Of a stretch of DNA of 64,000 nucleotides, positions 35,700 through 62,300 are shown piece by piece. A model generated the notes under the pieces. The model made no database searches. It was not told the origin of the DNA and worked only from the letters and a program-made list of their open reading frames with translations. The stretch is taken from NCBI RefSeq assembly GCF_052324685.1, contig NC_135225.1:10959503-11023502 (forward strand). Reading direction: 5' to 3'. The translations under genes and the position numbers were made by a program. Source of the stretch: Brachyhypopomus gauderio. Lineage: Eukaryota > Chordata > Actinopteri > Gymnotiformes > Hypopomidae. The first letter of the stretch is position 1. The number at the start of each line of letters is the position of its first letter.

Positions 35700-38669
35700 T
35701 TTGAGAACTTCACATGAAACAATTCGACGTAGAAACGAAAACAGAAAAAATGTTGTTGTAATGACACATGGTCATATTTACTACTAAACACAGTAGCTGT
35801 ATACAGTTCTGATGCCCATCAGACATAAACACAGATTTAAAAATGTAATATATGAATGATCACACCCAACCATCGGTGTAGTTTTGTATACTTAAATGAA
35901 ACACCACAGCAAACATTACCAGCTATCTATATGAGTTTGAAGACGTGGAGGATTAATTATCATACATTACTGGACAAGATTCCGTGTATCATAAATCTTA
36001 CAGTTTACTTACACTCAAAGTCGTAAACTACACGAGTGCTTAGAAGTAAATGACGAAGTTGAAACCGATGTAACACGACATGACAAACTTCCATCGTCGC
36101 TAGGTAGGTAATAGTCAGCAAGATATATGTCGATTTAGGCCTAGCTAACTAAAGTTAGTTTTAAAAAATATACTACCGAAGAAATGGAGCAACACATACT
36201 CATTACAAAGCTTGACTACAATAAATTTGCATTAATTTGAATAAGCATCGTTTAGGGGACAGGTAGCTAGCTTGACAGCTAATTTATGTTAGCTACCTAA
36301 TGTGAGATTGTACAATTGTCTATTATTTGCCCACCTTTTGACTTTTTGGACCTCCTCGCAGAAAAACAAAAGATGTTACTGAACGAGTTTGTCTTTCTTA
36401 ATTGCAACTGTCAGGTTTACTAGCTAGTATGGTGGCCCTGAAAGCCCATCGCGGTGCAAAAGAAAAACGCGCTGCAAATATGCAAAGCAACTTCATCAAA
36501 ATGACAACACACTGCAAATCCAGTCATAACACAACGGATGTGTCTGGACGAATTATCTTACGCAGGCAGAGGTGTCAATTCCAGGTTCAGAAAGTAAAAG
36601 TCCTCACCAGGATTTGCTCAGGCTTCCTGGATTGTGTTGATTCCACTAATTTTACCTGGATTGCACTAATTAGCTAATCTAGCAAGCTTGAGCAAAATCC
36701 TGGTGAGGATTTATACTTTCTGAACCTGGATTATACAACTCTGACCATCAGTACACAAGCAACATACTATGAGACATACTATATCATTTACCTTACCCTT
36801 GATAAAATCACTTTTCAGTCACTGCTTATATCAGGTAATCTAAATGCAGGGTTCGTACGGGTGCTTGAAATCCTGGAAAATGCTTGACTTTTAACGTTCT
36901 GTTTTCCAGGCCTGGAAAGTGCTGGAACTTTGGAGAAAGGCTTCACTCACACCTCCATGTACGTCATAATCCAAGAACAGTTGGCTCTCGAGGAACTGGT
37001 GTTACACAGGAATCTGTGAGCACCGAAATCTGTGACCGCAGAAACCATTGTTGTACATTCTCCGCATGTGTGAGAAATAAGGTACGATTCTTTACCTCTT
37101 AGTTATCTGGAGATTAAAGACTTGGACATGGATTCATCTGAACTGTAATATTTAAGAGACAACACACAGGCATAAAATGTGCAACAGCGGTCTGCGGTTA
37201 CAGAATTTGATAGTAACAGATTCCTATGAGAAAAGAGGTAAATTATCGTACTAACCACTCTATAGCATGTCAGTAGTAAGTACAAACTGAACAATTTAGC
37301 CAAGTGTTTCAGGAAAATTTTTTTTATTGTATTCTTTCTACGTAGTGAAATTAATTGTAAACATCAAAAATGTTTACTTGTGCATGTATGATAGACAAGT
37401 CATTTAGTTACTTACATTAACTTCCTTCTAAATTACAATAAATTATTGTGTACCTATACCAGAATATATGTCAACACTACCTTTCACTGTACCATTTCAC
37501 TGTACCAACATTGTTGCGCAGAGAATGCGCAACAATGGTCTCTGTGGTCACAGATTTAGGTGCAACACCGGCTTTTTGCCCTCAGATGCAACATAGTTTT
37601 ACAATTTCTGTGTGGTTTTTTTTTAATATGGCTGAATTAAAAATTGATTATTCTATATCATTATAAAGAAAGGAGGAGCGAGTGAAATAAAGAAAAACTG
37701 TTCTTTGAAGGGGAGCCGACTCAAGGACTGATTCAAGGAGTTTGTTTTAGACCTGCTGTTTCCAGTCTGCTTTTTTCTTGCACACAGTTAGCTGGTGATT
37801 AACAGCAATAACATGACAGGAGGCAGTGATAGCTATCAGCTTGTGTGGGGCAGCTATCTCCCAGTCAGTTTTCGTGTTTTCGTCCCCTCAGTCAGCAAAA
37901 ATGACACAGATATGCCGGTGTTCTGAAAATCTACCCATCGAGTTGTCCAACTAGGGCTACTGCGCATGCTAATTTCACGTCAGTCAGCTCACACCCGTAG
38001 CGCAAAATTATAGACATATCTATCGATTCATGCTACCATGTCAAAATGCACTGCCGCAGTACATTTTACAATGTACTTGGCTAGCTAGGCATTTAAACAA
38101 ACTAATGGTTAAAAACTGTTTAAAAATCCAATTTAATAACTTTTCTAAATAGCTAGCTACATTTGAAGAGCTTTACTAAAATGCACTTTAACGTGTTGTG
38201 ACTACATTCGCATTTGCACGTTTAACATTGATGAATTTGCTTTGCATATTTGCAGCGCGGTGGGTTCTCTCGGCCACCGTTGATCAGAGATGGCCTCGAT
38301 TGCTTAACCTTAGTGTCATGGACGTTTAATCTGGATTTTGTATTGCATCCGAATTTTAGCGTCAACTAATGCAAGTTACATTTTTGATTTTTTAAATATT
38401 TAAAAATAAGTGAAAATGAATCAAAGAAAAAAAAGGGTTGAAAGCAGGAGGGGGTGCCCAATTTAAATGCAAATATTTTGAGCTCTAGAAATTCAAAGGC
38501 GTTTACACTTCAAAATCTAGTGAGATTTGCTTCCATATTCTAACTCGTTCTGTGAACGCATTACCAAGGAAGTGATGGAAGTGGCCAGAGCCGTAACATT
38601 ACGAATGAGGAATTTCAGCTTTACAGCGATTTTCACGTCAATAATACACAATAAAAACGTCCAAGCTTT
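35700..38669. other. Intergenic sequence between btbd18 and ctnnd1
   Basis: It contains the btbd18 5' flank (35.7-36.3 kb), a MITE-like inverted-repeat element, and a fragment beginning GGTTCGTACGGGTGCTTGAAA at about 36,849 that resembles a dispersed fish repeat. Short inverted repeats occur near 37.0-37.6 kb. No gene was recognised. Confidence 0.5.
36567..36743. mobile_element. MITE-like element with long inverted repeats
   Basis: The left arm starts CAGAGGTGTCAATTCCAGGT and continues through CAGAAAGTAAAAGTCCTCAC. The right arm is its near-complement, ending TACTTTCTGAACCTGGATT then ACAACTCTG. About 60 bases pair across a short centre. No coding sequence is present. The CAGAG end suggests a hAT-type non-autonomous element, but no clean 8-bp target duplication was found. 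Confidence 0.55.
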
Positions 38670-41050
38670 GGAAAAAAAAAAAATCATCCTTTTATTAAAA
38701 ACGGTATTGCTAAGTTACATGTTCAAGGAAGAAAGGTGCAATGTTTAAGAGCCAAGGAAAAGAGATGAAATATTTATTACCAGAATGATCAGATTTTTTT
38801 AGTCTTGCATATAAACTGTATGACAACGGACAATACATGACACATGAACGATTTTTTTTCTTGGTTTTGTTTTTAATTAAAAGATATAAACTGTAAATGC
38901 ATTTAATTAAAAATAAAACTGATTGCATATGCATTCACCCACAACAGCCCAAGAAAAACAATTACCCAAAATCATAATATAAAAAAGGGAAAAAACAAAA
39001 TAACAAAGAGACATAAAACCAAGAGGGAAAATAATTAAAATTAACAAATATTCTCTGGTATATATAGTTAAATGTGCTTTTATTTTTTATCTAAATATCA
39101 AGCTAGAATCAAAATCCGAGCTCAGCCTCAATTTCTCTGGTAACAGATTTCTTGTCATTTTAAGAGATTCATTAAGAAGTCTTTTCCATCCCTCGGAAAG
39201 TCCACAGGTTCATGAAACATATGAACAACCAAACACAGTCGACTGTCCCTTACTTTTCTAGATTCTCTTTAAAAATCCATTGTTTAACTGGTCAGATTAC
39301 TGTAGTGTGTTACAGGGAAAACGCTAGGGAGAGAAAGGTAAAACTAAAGAAATCATTGGTCGTGTGTGCGTGTGTGTATGGTGGGGTTGATTTCAAACAA
39401 CCTTAACTCCTAGTGCTAGAGTATTCCTTCAGCAAATATCTACATCAGACGCACTGTGCATTTCAAATCTGCAGTCTTAAGGAACGAGCGCCATGCTCAT
39501 CACGTGGAAACCAAAGCAAACTCCGTCATTCACACCCAACACAGACAGGCACTGGAGGGGAGAGGCTGAACACAGGGCCCACTCTGGGTCCTAAAGCCTA
39601 CACCTAGCACTTCCTCACACATTCTTCCAAAACCCATGCTCATACTCGTACACGCACACTCACACAGAAGCCCAGGTGACTGATCTGTGAGCAAAGCGTT
39701 CGAGTGTAAGCAGGGCGGATTTGTTAGACGCCATCATATTTACACACTCATCTATATTCAGACAACAGGAAATGAAGAACTCAACTGGTCCACAGGATTT
39801 AGCTCAGAGTGCAAGCACCGTTTTTGGATCATATGCTCTATGGTAACTGTTCATCCTAGTCATCTGATCCACAGACAGCACTCCCCACTCTGAGGTGTTT
39901 TATAAATATGGCACCCTGTCTAAAAACTGAGAATCAGGAACCATTTCTCACTTTGTTTTCCAAACATCTTGAGAAGGGGGGAATTTTCTTTGCATCGATG
40001 CCTTATAGAGCACTTGATACAGGGCAAACCAATTAGAACAGGTTTCTCTACCCATAACTGAACATCACTGCTTAACCTCTCCTCTATCAATATCTAACTA
40101 CACAATTGGCATCACCAGTCTCCTTAGAGAGTCAACAAGTTATCACAACAACAACAAACAAGCTGCAAAAACTGACCAAGGGCGAGTGGTATCTGCTTCA
40201 GTGGTAACTTAGTTGTGAGGCAATGGTTAAATTACAAAATGGACCCATTCCCTTCCCAAAACATAAATGACACGTTTTGAGATACTGTATATACATAGGT
40301 TCTCTCCCCTTAAATTGTCACTTACAAGACAGTGGTGTTTGGCATAAATGTTCATCACTGTCTACTGCAAAGCAAATTGAAACATGGGAAAAAATCCAAT
40401 GCAAGTATAGATCATTCTTATAGCTACATAAATTCCTAAGAAAAAAGGTAAGGTAGTGGCAGTTTGAAAAGCATGAGTATGAAATAATGCAAGTCATTAG
40501 TGTCTAAAAGATACAGACAAGCACAATACAGTGACAAATGTAGTGGTGGGACGAATAAATATAGCGCCAACTTATATAGTTATTAGTAAACGAGGTCACA
40601 AATGTCAAATGTAGTGGGAGGACTGAGGTCATAATGTAGAAGAAACCCAATCGATGAAGTCATAACTGCTTTTGTAGAGACCACATTCACATACGATGTT
40701 GTTCTACAAGAATTACTAAAAGTAAAAATAGAAAAAAAAGATGTAGGAATGGGAGGAAGAGACTTGTTTTAGTTAAACTATTCTTTCACACGAAAGGCAA
40801 AAATTTGTGGTCTGTGTCAAATAGTACCACGTGGAAAAATGTCAATGTAGTGTTTGCCTCCTCAAACAGTGGCTGTCAGTCATTAGGATCTCAGAGAAGG
40901 AGAGAGAGGGGTGTGTTGGGGGGTAATGATTGAGGACGAGATTCTTTTTCATCACTGATTAGTGTGTCTGTGGTCCCTTCGTGATGAGATCGGCGGCTCA
41001 GCAGGGACAGTAAGCAGGAGGGGGGCGCTCACCGCGAGTAATACACACTA
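38670..41050 (-). other. Probable ctnnd1 3' UTR
   Basis: This is gene-free sequence directly downstream, on minus, of the ctnnd1 stop at 41,051-41,053. A polyadenylation signal AATAAA on minus lies at 38,691-38,696 (plus TTTATT). Long 3' UTRs are usual for this gene. The extent is inferred, and another AATAAA near 39,080 could be used. Confidence 0.45.
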
Positions 41051-53252
<12,202 letters not shown>

Positions 53253-55946
53253 ACACACTGAGAGAGAAGAGAAAGCGTTACACACTCGCACCACTGCGTA
53301 CGCACCGAGAAAGATCTCACACACCTTCATTCACGTTTATTCTCAATGGACCGAGATACCAGCACTCTCTCCGAAACACACTCACATGATGACCAAAGAA
53401 ACAAAAAAATTTTAAGTGTACCTTGGAAAAAGGTTTTCCCAGAGGACACTACATGGACAGAATGACTAACAAGCACACGGTTAGCCTGACAGCTACAACA
53501 GAGCAGCCTAGTTTCAAAGAAGCATAGCAGCATAAAGACAGCAGCTGTTATTGTATTATCTAGTAAGCAGCTTAGTGTCAAGTTAAAAATCTTCTGGGAC
53601 AACAGGAAAGGGTTTGAAAGCGGTTAGGAATATTTGGGAGGGGTAACTATAAATCTGCCCACATGTCTAAAATATGGGATTTGATGTTAAACTAATCAGA
53701 AAGCTGCTGAAAGGTTATGCTCTATGAAAGCCATGTTGAAAAAGATAAAACCAAGAGACCTGATGAAAGTGAGACCGATTTTCCGATACAGTCCCAACAC
53801 TGACGGTACACACACAGCACCATTGACAGGAAACCAAACTGGTTTTTAAGAAGGATGATTAACATGCGTGTGATGGAGAATATCTATCATGTTCAGGCAG
53901 GCATAACGAGCTCAGTCACAACATAAAACTAGCCAAGGTCTTCTCGTATCACACCAGACAACTACAACAACTCAGTATTAGGCAACCTCCACATACACTG
54001 AACTGCCACATCATACAGGGCCTGAGAATGTGAAGCTCTTTCACAGCAGGTACATTACTGGGAGGAAGCAAGACTCACTTTTACTCTCATTCAGAGAGGT
54101 CAAATAAACAGCACAGAGACTGCTGCAGTGTTCTTTGCCCACCTATATGTAAGCATACAGCAAACTTTCACTTTCACCAAGTCCACCTGCATCTGTCCTT
54201 TGAGCGGCTCCATTCTTAAAGGAGGCCGCTCGGCTACTCGGTGCACTAAAGAAGGCAGACGGCTCACAATACACTGAAATTGAGGAGCAGATAACGTCCG
54301 TCCTGGTCAAGAGGAACATCTCCCAACATTAAACACGCAGAGAGGTCCTGTCCACGCAGATGCCGCCATGACAAAGACCAGTTGTATTTACTGAAGAAAA
54401 ACGAGATGCTACAAAGCATCTTTGCCTGTTCTGCATGTGAAACTGTCTTCGCAGAGGCATTTAGCCTTTGATCAAAGAATGACTATGGGTGAATTAGAAC
54501 TTAATATTAAAAATGACAGCCAAAATAGTAAACAAATTCTATACAAAACAACCTATTGTGTTTGATAATTTAAATGACCTGCCATGGCCAGTGTTGAATA
54601 TTAGCGCTGCAAGGCAAGTGGAAAGGTCATTTTAACAAGAACAGTCATTTCCATCTAATGAATTATTTATTCACCTTCAGAACACTAGTGACACTGATGG
54701 TAATCAGATGTGTGATTTCAGCATTTGCAACAAAATAGCAGTACTTCAGACACTGGTACGAGTTCCCCCCATTTAAAATGTTATTTTTTTTCTATTGGCT
54801 AGAAACGTTTAGCTTGTAAACTTCTGTAATTTTAGCCATTGTGCACTGCATAAAAGCCGCAATTACGTAGAATAAACTTTACAGGGATCATTATTTCAAG
54901 ACAATTTAAAAACTTTTGAAACCAACCAGCCATAAAGGCTCTCTTCGTAAGAGCTGAAAGTGAACCGCTGGTAACATGGGCGTGCCTAGTCTAGAACAGA
55001 AACACTAACGCACCTGCTTCAGACACGGACGCTAATGTCCCGCCTGCACTTCCAAAGTGCGAGCTTTTCGGTAACATGTGGAAGTTTCGCTTGCCTGCCT
55101 TCTCAACACGCGCTGTGCGTAAAAATAAACGGCCGTGCTGATTTGCGTTTCCTCGTTAGCACCCGTTAGCTGAGCAGGGAGACGCACGGTGTGAACGGCA
55201 GGTGAGAAGCTGTCGCTGAGCTGCTGTGCTCTATTTCTGGGTGCTGCGCTCCACACGGCAAAAGCTTTCTAACACAAAGAGAAACTGGCTGGAAGAAGTC
55301 CACGACTTCTGAAGGCATTGCAAAAATGCACCAGTCACACTGGTGGAAATTTTTTATCTGTGAAACGTGTCGTCACTTAAATTTCAAAATAGAAAATACA
55401 TGTGCTCATGACTCAAGTGCTCGACTACAACTTTACTGAACACTTTGCCTTCATTATAATCGTGTTTAAGGTCACAGCTAAAAAGGAAGGGAACCTGGCC
55501 CAATATGGTCCTATCCTTAGAGAGAAGACTTAAGACCGAGAAATAACTAGACTGTAAGCCAAAGTTTGAGTCTAAAAACAACATGACACCGCAGAACACG
55601 AAACCTAGGCAAAAAGATGAAGAGTGGCAAGTTTTCTCTTCAGATCAAGACAACCATATCAAAGAGAAATATCCATGATTAGAATCTTGTGTAGTCCAAC
55701 TACTTCACCAGCCAAACCAAAATCCAAGAGCACAAGTCTGCAGTCACTCGAATGAGATCAGCGAGCAGACAGAAAGAACATTTCAAAGCAAACAGTAGCT
55801 CCCGAAATGAGAGGGAGCTCGAAAATGAAGCTTGCTCTGGCCGAGGTCAAAACTATGCTAAAACGGCACAGCAGCCATGGCCCCCGCCAGCCGTGAGCGA
55901 GAAGTGTACTCTAGTAGAGCTCTGCCCGCTGCCTCACTGCAGCAAC

Positions 55947-56006
<60 letters not shown>

Positions 56007-59000
56007 ATTTGCAGCTGTCCATCTGGTGGTTAGGGGAACAATAGTAAATGTGTGTCCAAGAGTGTATGGAGGGTGGGGAGGGGGGCGTCCTTGAAAACAC
56101 AGAGACAGCAGCTAGCTTCACCGACTACTGAAACTGTTTTTCAACGCACTTCCACAACATCCCTTCCAAAGAGCAAAGACACTCATCAAAAAATCACGCA
56201 TGCGTACACACATTCCAGCTGGTGGCATGTCAGAGCCTGCCTTGGCCTCTCCAGCAGTTTAAAAATGCCTAAAAAGTCCTCTTCCTTCTCCGAACACACC
56301 CCTATTCTTTTCTCCGCCTCCTATCCTATCCATTTCCATGTCTGCTCTCAGTCTAACAATGTCCGATTCAGCGTGAAAGCTGTGACTCAGAATGGTTCAG
56401 TCTGAGGGGGGCGAGTTTCAATGATGCACACCTTCTCCTGAAACACTTGCACTCGAACTCCCAAGCTACCAGTGCGCACACACACACAATATAAACTGTC
56501 CATGCAGAAAAATCAACACTTCCATGCAAGAATTGTAACACCTATACGAATTTCAGAAGGCACCAACTCAGTGGGGTTCTGAACTTTTAAAAATACAAGA
56601 ACACCCACATTTTCATACTAATTTCTCAAAGATGCGTTGAAATACATGCCTGTTCATAGATACACTGCCTAATAACCTAGTCTTATGTTCAAAGGGTATA
56701 CCTTCAAAGTGCACTTCTGGATACTTAGGCTTATAGTGATAAGCTAATGGAGCATCCTCTGTGCATAACAGCTCTGTTTTATTTTTGGCAACTGTACTAA
56801 GGATTCCAAAGTCTGTGACAGAGGAGAAAAAATGCCATGCCTCTAAATAGGCCTGACCCAGAACAGAGTGAAACTTTATGTAGGTTTTGCTGGGCAAACA
56901 ACCAAGGAACTCAACTACAAAGTGTCAAAGACAACTTGATCACCGAAATTATGTCAAAGAGGTAAGCTACATTTATGGGGGCTTACCCACTACCACTGAG
57001 CCAAGCTAGACTGCATTCCTGACAGCCTTTTCAGTTTTTACATCACAAAGATAGAAAATATTCATCACAAAGACCCATCTGTACATACAGATCAGCAAGT
57101 AAGAGGCAAAGACCCACTGATACTGCCTTGAGCACAGAGCGAAAACAGATAGATGCAATCATGGTGATGTCATCAACATACTAAATTTTTAGTTATGATT
57201 AGTAGATACAGGAAAGGCACCATTAGCCACAAGTTACATTAGACCAAAGTAATTCAGTTTAGCTTGGTCCTTACTGTGTCCATGGAAAATAGAAACCTTA
57301 AAGACTGCAAACACCACTGTTCAGGCCATCGCATAATGACTGAATTATGCAGCTTAAACCTACAGCTATGAGCTTGAAACACTGAAATACATGTAAACAG
57401 ACATCAGTGTGTGCATATCCCACTGAAGCTAGGCAACAGGTATCTGGGTGGGTGGGTATGAATGAAAATTTACACACTGAATTTCTTTGACTTTACCATG
57501 GCATCCAAGTTACAACAAGAGAAAGCAGACAATATCTAAAGAATAAGTGGTGAACATATACCACCAAAGAGGGTAATGCAGAAGAAATTTATGGTGAAGG
57601 TCTGAAACCAACAGACTGTTGTCCAAAGAAAAAGGTAAGAAATGAAAACAAGAAAGTCAGGTTTCTTCAGTATGACCACCTACTACCATGGGTGAAGAGA
57701 GATAGCTAACTGCATTTGCCAGGTTTTTCTTTCCTGTTATAATTTAACGCTATGAAATCACTTGTTGAATGTAAAAACTCTGTTGATGTCAAATTTTGTG
57801 AGTGGATGGAAAATACACTTCTTCCCAAAACTTCAGACACCTTAATTTGTCCGCGATAGTGGTATATTAGCTGATCAATATACAAGTGTCACAATTCATA
57901 CTGATTAAGGTTTACATTTGAATGTCAAATGCCAATCCCATGGGTTTGGCCCGATTCCAAATAATAATTCGAACTTTGGACCTTTCCTCACAATCCCTAC
58001 CTACACGGATTCACAAGCTTACCCGCCTTACACACAGCCCAAGTTCAGGACTTTTAACATGTCTTGAGTATTCATGAGTAACTTGAGTATTCATGAAGCT
58101 CAAACTCTTACAGCGTTTTAAGTTCACCCCAAGTCATTACTTCATTATTTCAGGCCGCGTGTGGTCAGCACAACCCGGAAACTGGAGAGCCGATGACATA
58201 GCCTTTTAAAGCAAGCATTCCGGGGGCGGGGGGGGGTGTACTGGACTGGCGCTGAACCGTTGTTCCCTCGGGACAAAAAGGTGTAAAAAGCAACGGACGT
58301 CTTCGTTTAACCTATGCATTAGCCGTGATATTTCGGTCCCCCAAATTCTACATTTTCTAGTACCGACATAGTCCATGAAGACCGCAAGCGCAGGAACTAG
58401 CTGTACGTGTGTTTTTAAAAAGTGCTCAACCCCTTCCGTGTTTGACGGACACACCCGTGTAACAGTAAACCCAGTCATTACAGTGTTTCAAAAATGATAC
58501 GTCTCAAAAGCGCACTCAACTGGTTCAAAACCTCACCGGCCACAACATTCTTCACCAACTCAGTCTGGTGCCGGAGCACTCGGGGATTCGTTGTGCATTC
58601 TCTGAGGAAACCTGCGAGTATTAACACGCCCAGCCCCTTCTGGACTCCACAGGTCAAGGTACACAGACCCGTAGGCAAACCGGGAAAGATCCCAAGCATT
58701 TTAAAAGCAATGAATCCCCCCACGGACACTTATAACACAATCTCAAATGACTCATGCCAGATAAATCGGCCAAGTCAGATGGACGTAGAATTAGTAAGCG
58801 AGTAGCCAGTCGGTCGGTAGTCACGCTGACCTGTTTCACACCGGCGGCTGCGTTGTCTGTAAATGCAAAGAAGGAGCTACAAAGAAAAAACATGGAGCCA
58901 CGCCTGTCCCTTCCCCCACATACACACCCATCCACACAAGACCGACTCAACAGGTTCCAGCTTACCAACTCCTGTGCTAAACTTTACGTTTAGTAAAAAA

Positions 59001-60117
59001 AAAAAGAAATACTTCGCATTTTAATTAAAAACAACAGCCTGGTTACGGAACCCAAATCCGCCAAATGACTGCATGCCAGGTTAAACGCGAATGTGATGAA
59101 ACGACACAAAAGTTATCGGCGGACAGAAGACTGAAACAGTAGCTAGTTCACGTTATGATCCAACGTATGGCCTCTGACCGTGCTAGGCGATTACAACACC
59201 AGTTTACAAACGATACCTCGAAACTGGTGAACCAACCAAGGCACCAACCCAGATTTCGACAAGGCACTTCCGCAAGTGCAGGTGTCGTTGGGCCTTGTCC
59301 ACCTTCATATCACCCAAGACGGTCGCTTGAACTTCAAAACCCTTCGCCAAGTTTACCTTCAGGCTTCTAATATGTGCACATGTGCAGGTTTATTCACCGT
59401 AAACTATCTAAAATGGCAAATTAATACTTAAAGAAAACACATGCACAAATGTTGTGCCAATTACATAAAGGTGCAACGAAAAAAAAAATCTATGTCTGGC
59501 TTGAACCCGAACCAAGCAAAGAAGTGGAAAAGCACATAACTGAAATACTAAATGGCATTTTAAACAAATGTTTGAACGAAACAAATGTAATATTCGTTAT
59601 TCAGACACCTACAATTATACACAAAATACAAACAACCAACGTAAGCAGAGAACAACTTCTAGGGTTTGCCGAGCCAAGTTATCCCGAGAATATGACAGAC
59701 CACAGCCTGGATGAACGCTTCCCCACCGGGGATTCCTCATGCGACACACGGACGCGCTCGCTGGCTGTGGGGGGTTTAAACCCAACGAATGGTCGAATTA
59801 AACACAACCCAATCTAGCTTTGAAACACTGGCCATTTTCACAACAGACCACGCAAACGAGAGTCGTAGTCGGCAGCTTAGCTAGCCAACCAGGCGACGTT
59901 ACTAAGCTAGCTAACTTTACTAGCATGCTAACCGCTAACGCGTTTGGTCGTTAACGCGACGGCTGTTATATCGTTAGCCCAGGTGACTTCTAAACTTTCC
60001 CACCCAACAAATCCCAAGTATCGCATTAGCGAAAAACACCCCTCACGAAGCTTTGAGAACACCAGGAATTTTCACTCACACGCGATTAAAAAAAGAGAAG
60101 AGTTTCGAAAGTCTACC
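53253..60117. other. 5' intron(s) of ctnnd1
   Basis: The first coding exon continues to an acceptor at about 53,257 with only five bases of 5' UTR, so at least one noncoding exon lies upstream. The interval has a (GA)n run at about 55,950-56,000 and mostly unique sequence. A 122-codon plus-strand frame at 59,449-59,817 is antisense, unfamiliar and probably chance. Confidence 0.5.
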
Positions 60118-60560
60118 TTTGTGTTTTTTTTTGTGCAAGTCCGACGTGTAGTTGTGGTCTTGGCCTACAGAAACAGGCTCCGTTTTTATCGACGCCAGCG
60201 ACGCGACCGATCCTCCGAGCGCTACGAACTAATTGTAATTCCAGCGGGTCTAAATTTGGGCGTCGTAGCCCGCTGCGCCACACACACACCGTATCTGGCT
60301 CACCGTGTTCGGTATCTTCGTACTTATGTTAACGGTATCGTGTCCATTCAAACGCATGTGTGGCCCCAAAAAAAACCGTAGGCCGAGACAGATATGAACG
60401 TTGCGGTCCTTTCAAAAACCCACCTAAGCTATCTCGGTCTCCTTGTTCACTCCTCTCTCCTCGCTCCCAGTTCTGCTCCTGACCCCTCCCCTGCGCAGCT
60501 AGGCTTGAGCAAGGCGCACAGAACCAGGATAGGGCGGGGATGGGCCGCGGGAGGGAATTC
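60118..60560 (-). promoter_or_regulatory. ctnnd1: Probable ctnnd1 promoter and noncoding first exon
   Basis: The stretch is CpG-rich compared with its surroundings and has a GC box GGGCGGGG at 60,532-60,539 and CTCCCC motifs nearby. A plausible splice donor on minus (CAAAG|GTAGAC) is at 60,117/60,118. Position upstream of the gene on the correct strand supports a promoter and a 5' UTR exon of about 0.3 kb. The start site is not resolved. Confidence 0.4.
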
Positions 60561-61141
60561 TTTAGTCTGTGTCAGACTGAAGCGATGTTTTTGTCTCTTG
60601 TAACCTACAAACAAAAAAAAAGAAGCTCACGTCGCATTCAGAACTGTACCTGCCAAATGCACATTTTAATTGTCGTTTATTGTATGTGTTAGCCGAGAAA
60701 TGTGTATGTGTGACTGGAATTGTTGTTAAAGCTTCCCGATTAGTTAATCCCATGGCCAATCATTTTAAATCAATCGAATCTCCGTTTTACAGCCCAATTA
60801 CAAGTGCATGATCGCGGAACAAATGTGCTGAGAGCACCATCTTGTGGTTAGAACATGTGAGTCAGGTAAACCCAACCATCCAACTATGCATACCAATTAC
60901 ATGTCGAATGAATAGACATTGGTTGTGGATTTTTTTCTGTTCTGTGAAAAAATAGCTGTCTAGCTAGTCAAATACTAAATGCCATCTGAAAGAAACAAAC
61001 ATCGTAGATGTGGGTCATCATCATCATCCGCAGCAGCAGCAGCATTGGGGTTATTCCTAGTGAAACATTTCCAGCAAACTGTATGAATGTATGTCAATTT
61101 TGGCTATGTCGTACCATTTGAAGATCAAAAAACAATATTTC

Positions 61142-61197
61142 TATATTTAAAATTCTGAATGTCTATATATATATATATATATAGACATTCAGAATTT

Positions 61198-61205
<8 letters not shown>
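61142..61205. repeat. 64-bp perfect palindrome with a TA core
   Basis: The arm TATATTTAAAATTCTGAATG followed by TCTATATATATA is mirrored exactly by its reverse complement. The symmetry point is between 61,173 and 61,174. A further (AT)n run follows to about 61,229. Confidence 0.9.
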
Positions 61206-61235
<30 letters not shown>

Positions 61236-61639
61236 GATATTATCTAACAACTCAGTGCAGTTAAAACATGAATGAAAACATGAATAATTATTTTGGCAGT
61301 TTCAAAGGTGCTTTGCTCAGTAGCTTCAGGGAAAAACTTTGGGCATGAGAGGTGTCAGGCAAATGCAGTAAATTAGATTTTCTGTCTGAAGTATTATTTG
61401 AAATATACATTTAATACTGGAAGCAAAAGCTGTGATCTCCTGTGTTTTGGTTATTTAAGCATGAACCCCACAATATTGAACTGTGATGTCTTGCCAGCCT
61501 TGTGCAGTTTGTTGACTGGTATATAAATTGTTAACTCAAATGTTTAATCAACACTGAAATCGATGGATAAATATGCGACCCAAAACACTATAAATTGCAA
61601 TTATAAATTGTTTGCTTTGAAATATGTTTATACAGTTTA

Positions 61640-62300
61640 GGCCAAAAGTTCATATGCACATGAGATAAAGGCACTCTTTACCAACTCAACATCTCTAATA
61701 TTGCTATACATTTCCTGTATTAAGTCAGTTAGGTTGTGCACTTTATTTCACGAACTGCTTTCACAATAATAGCCAGGAAAAGATTCATTTCAGGTTTCAG
61801 TTACCATTTCTGATTTTCAGATCCCACAGACACACAAAGTATTGTTTGTTAGCCTTTTGACATAAATAGAATGTTTAGGGTGGCTTCTCACAAGATTCTC
61901 ACAGTACATTACTGACATTTTTGCCCAGTCCCCCTGACAAACATAATGTAACTCAGGCTTGTTGACCTCCTTGCTCAGACATGCTTCTTTAGTTCAGTCC
62001 ACAGTTCATTTCAGGTCAGGACTTGTAATTGCGATTCTTTCTCTTTGTTGTTTTAAGACAGCTTTCAGACAGAATTGATCAGGATCACCAACCTGCTAGA
62101 AGACCTAGTTGTGAAAAAGTTCTAACGTTCTGGCATACTGAAGTATTGCTTCAGTGTATCTTTCCTCATGATACTATCTGGTCTATTTCATATTAAGCTC
62201 TCCCACGTTTTTTCCCTTGTATATCTGTAATTATTGGCAAAAATGTGGTTTTCATTTAACTAGAAAACTTCTGCAATCCTCAGGTTTGTTAATTTGCACT
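61640..62300 (-). mobile_element. Decayed Tc1-like transposon, antisense
   Basis: On plus it shows the reverse complement of a fish Tc1-like transposase gene. Examples are CCCCCTGACAAACATAATGT, GTTGACCTCCTTGCTCAGAC and TTCAGTCCACAGTTCATTTC, which follow the family text in order. Similarity fades toward 62.3 kb, and a few more blocks may reach 62.5 kb. No intact frame is present. Confidence 0.55.

Noticed and set aside
59449-59817. 122-codon plus-strand frame upstream of ctnnd1
   Set aside because: It is antisense within the ctnnd1 5' intron, has no family resemblance and no supporting signals.
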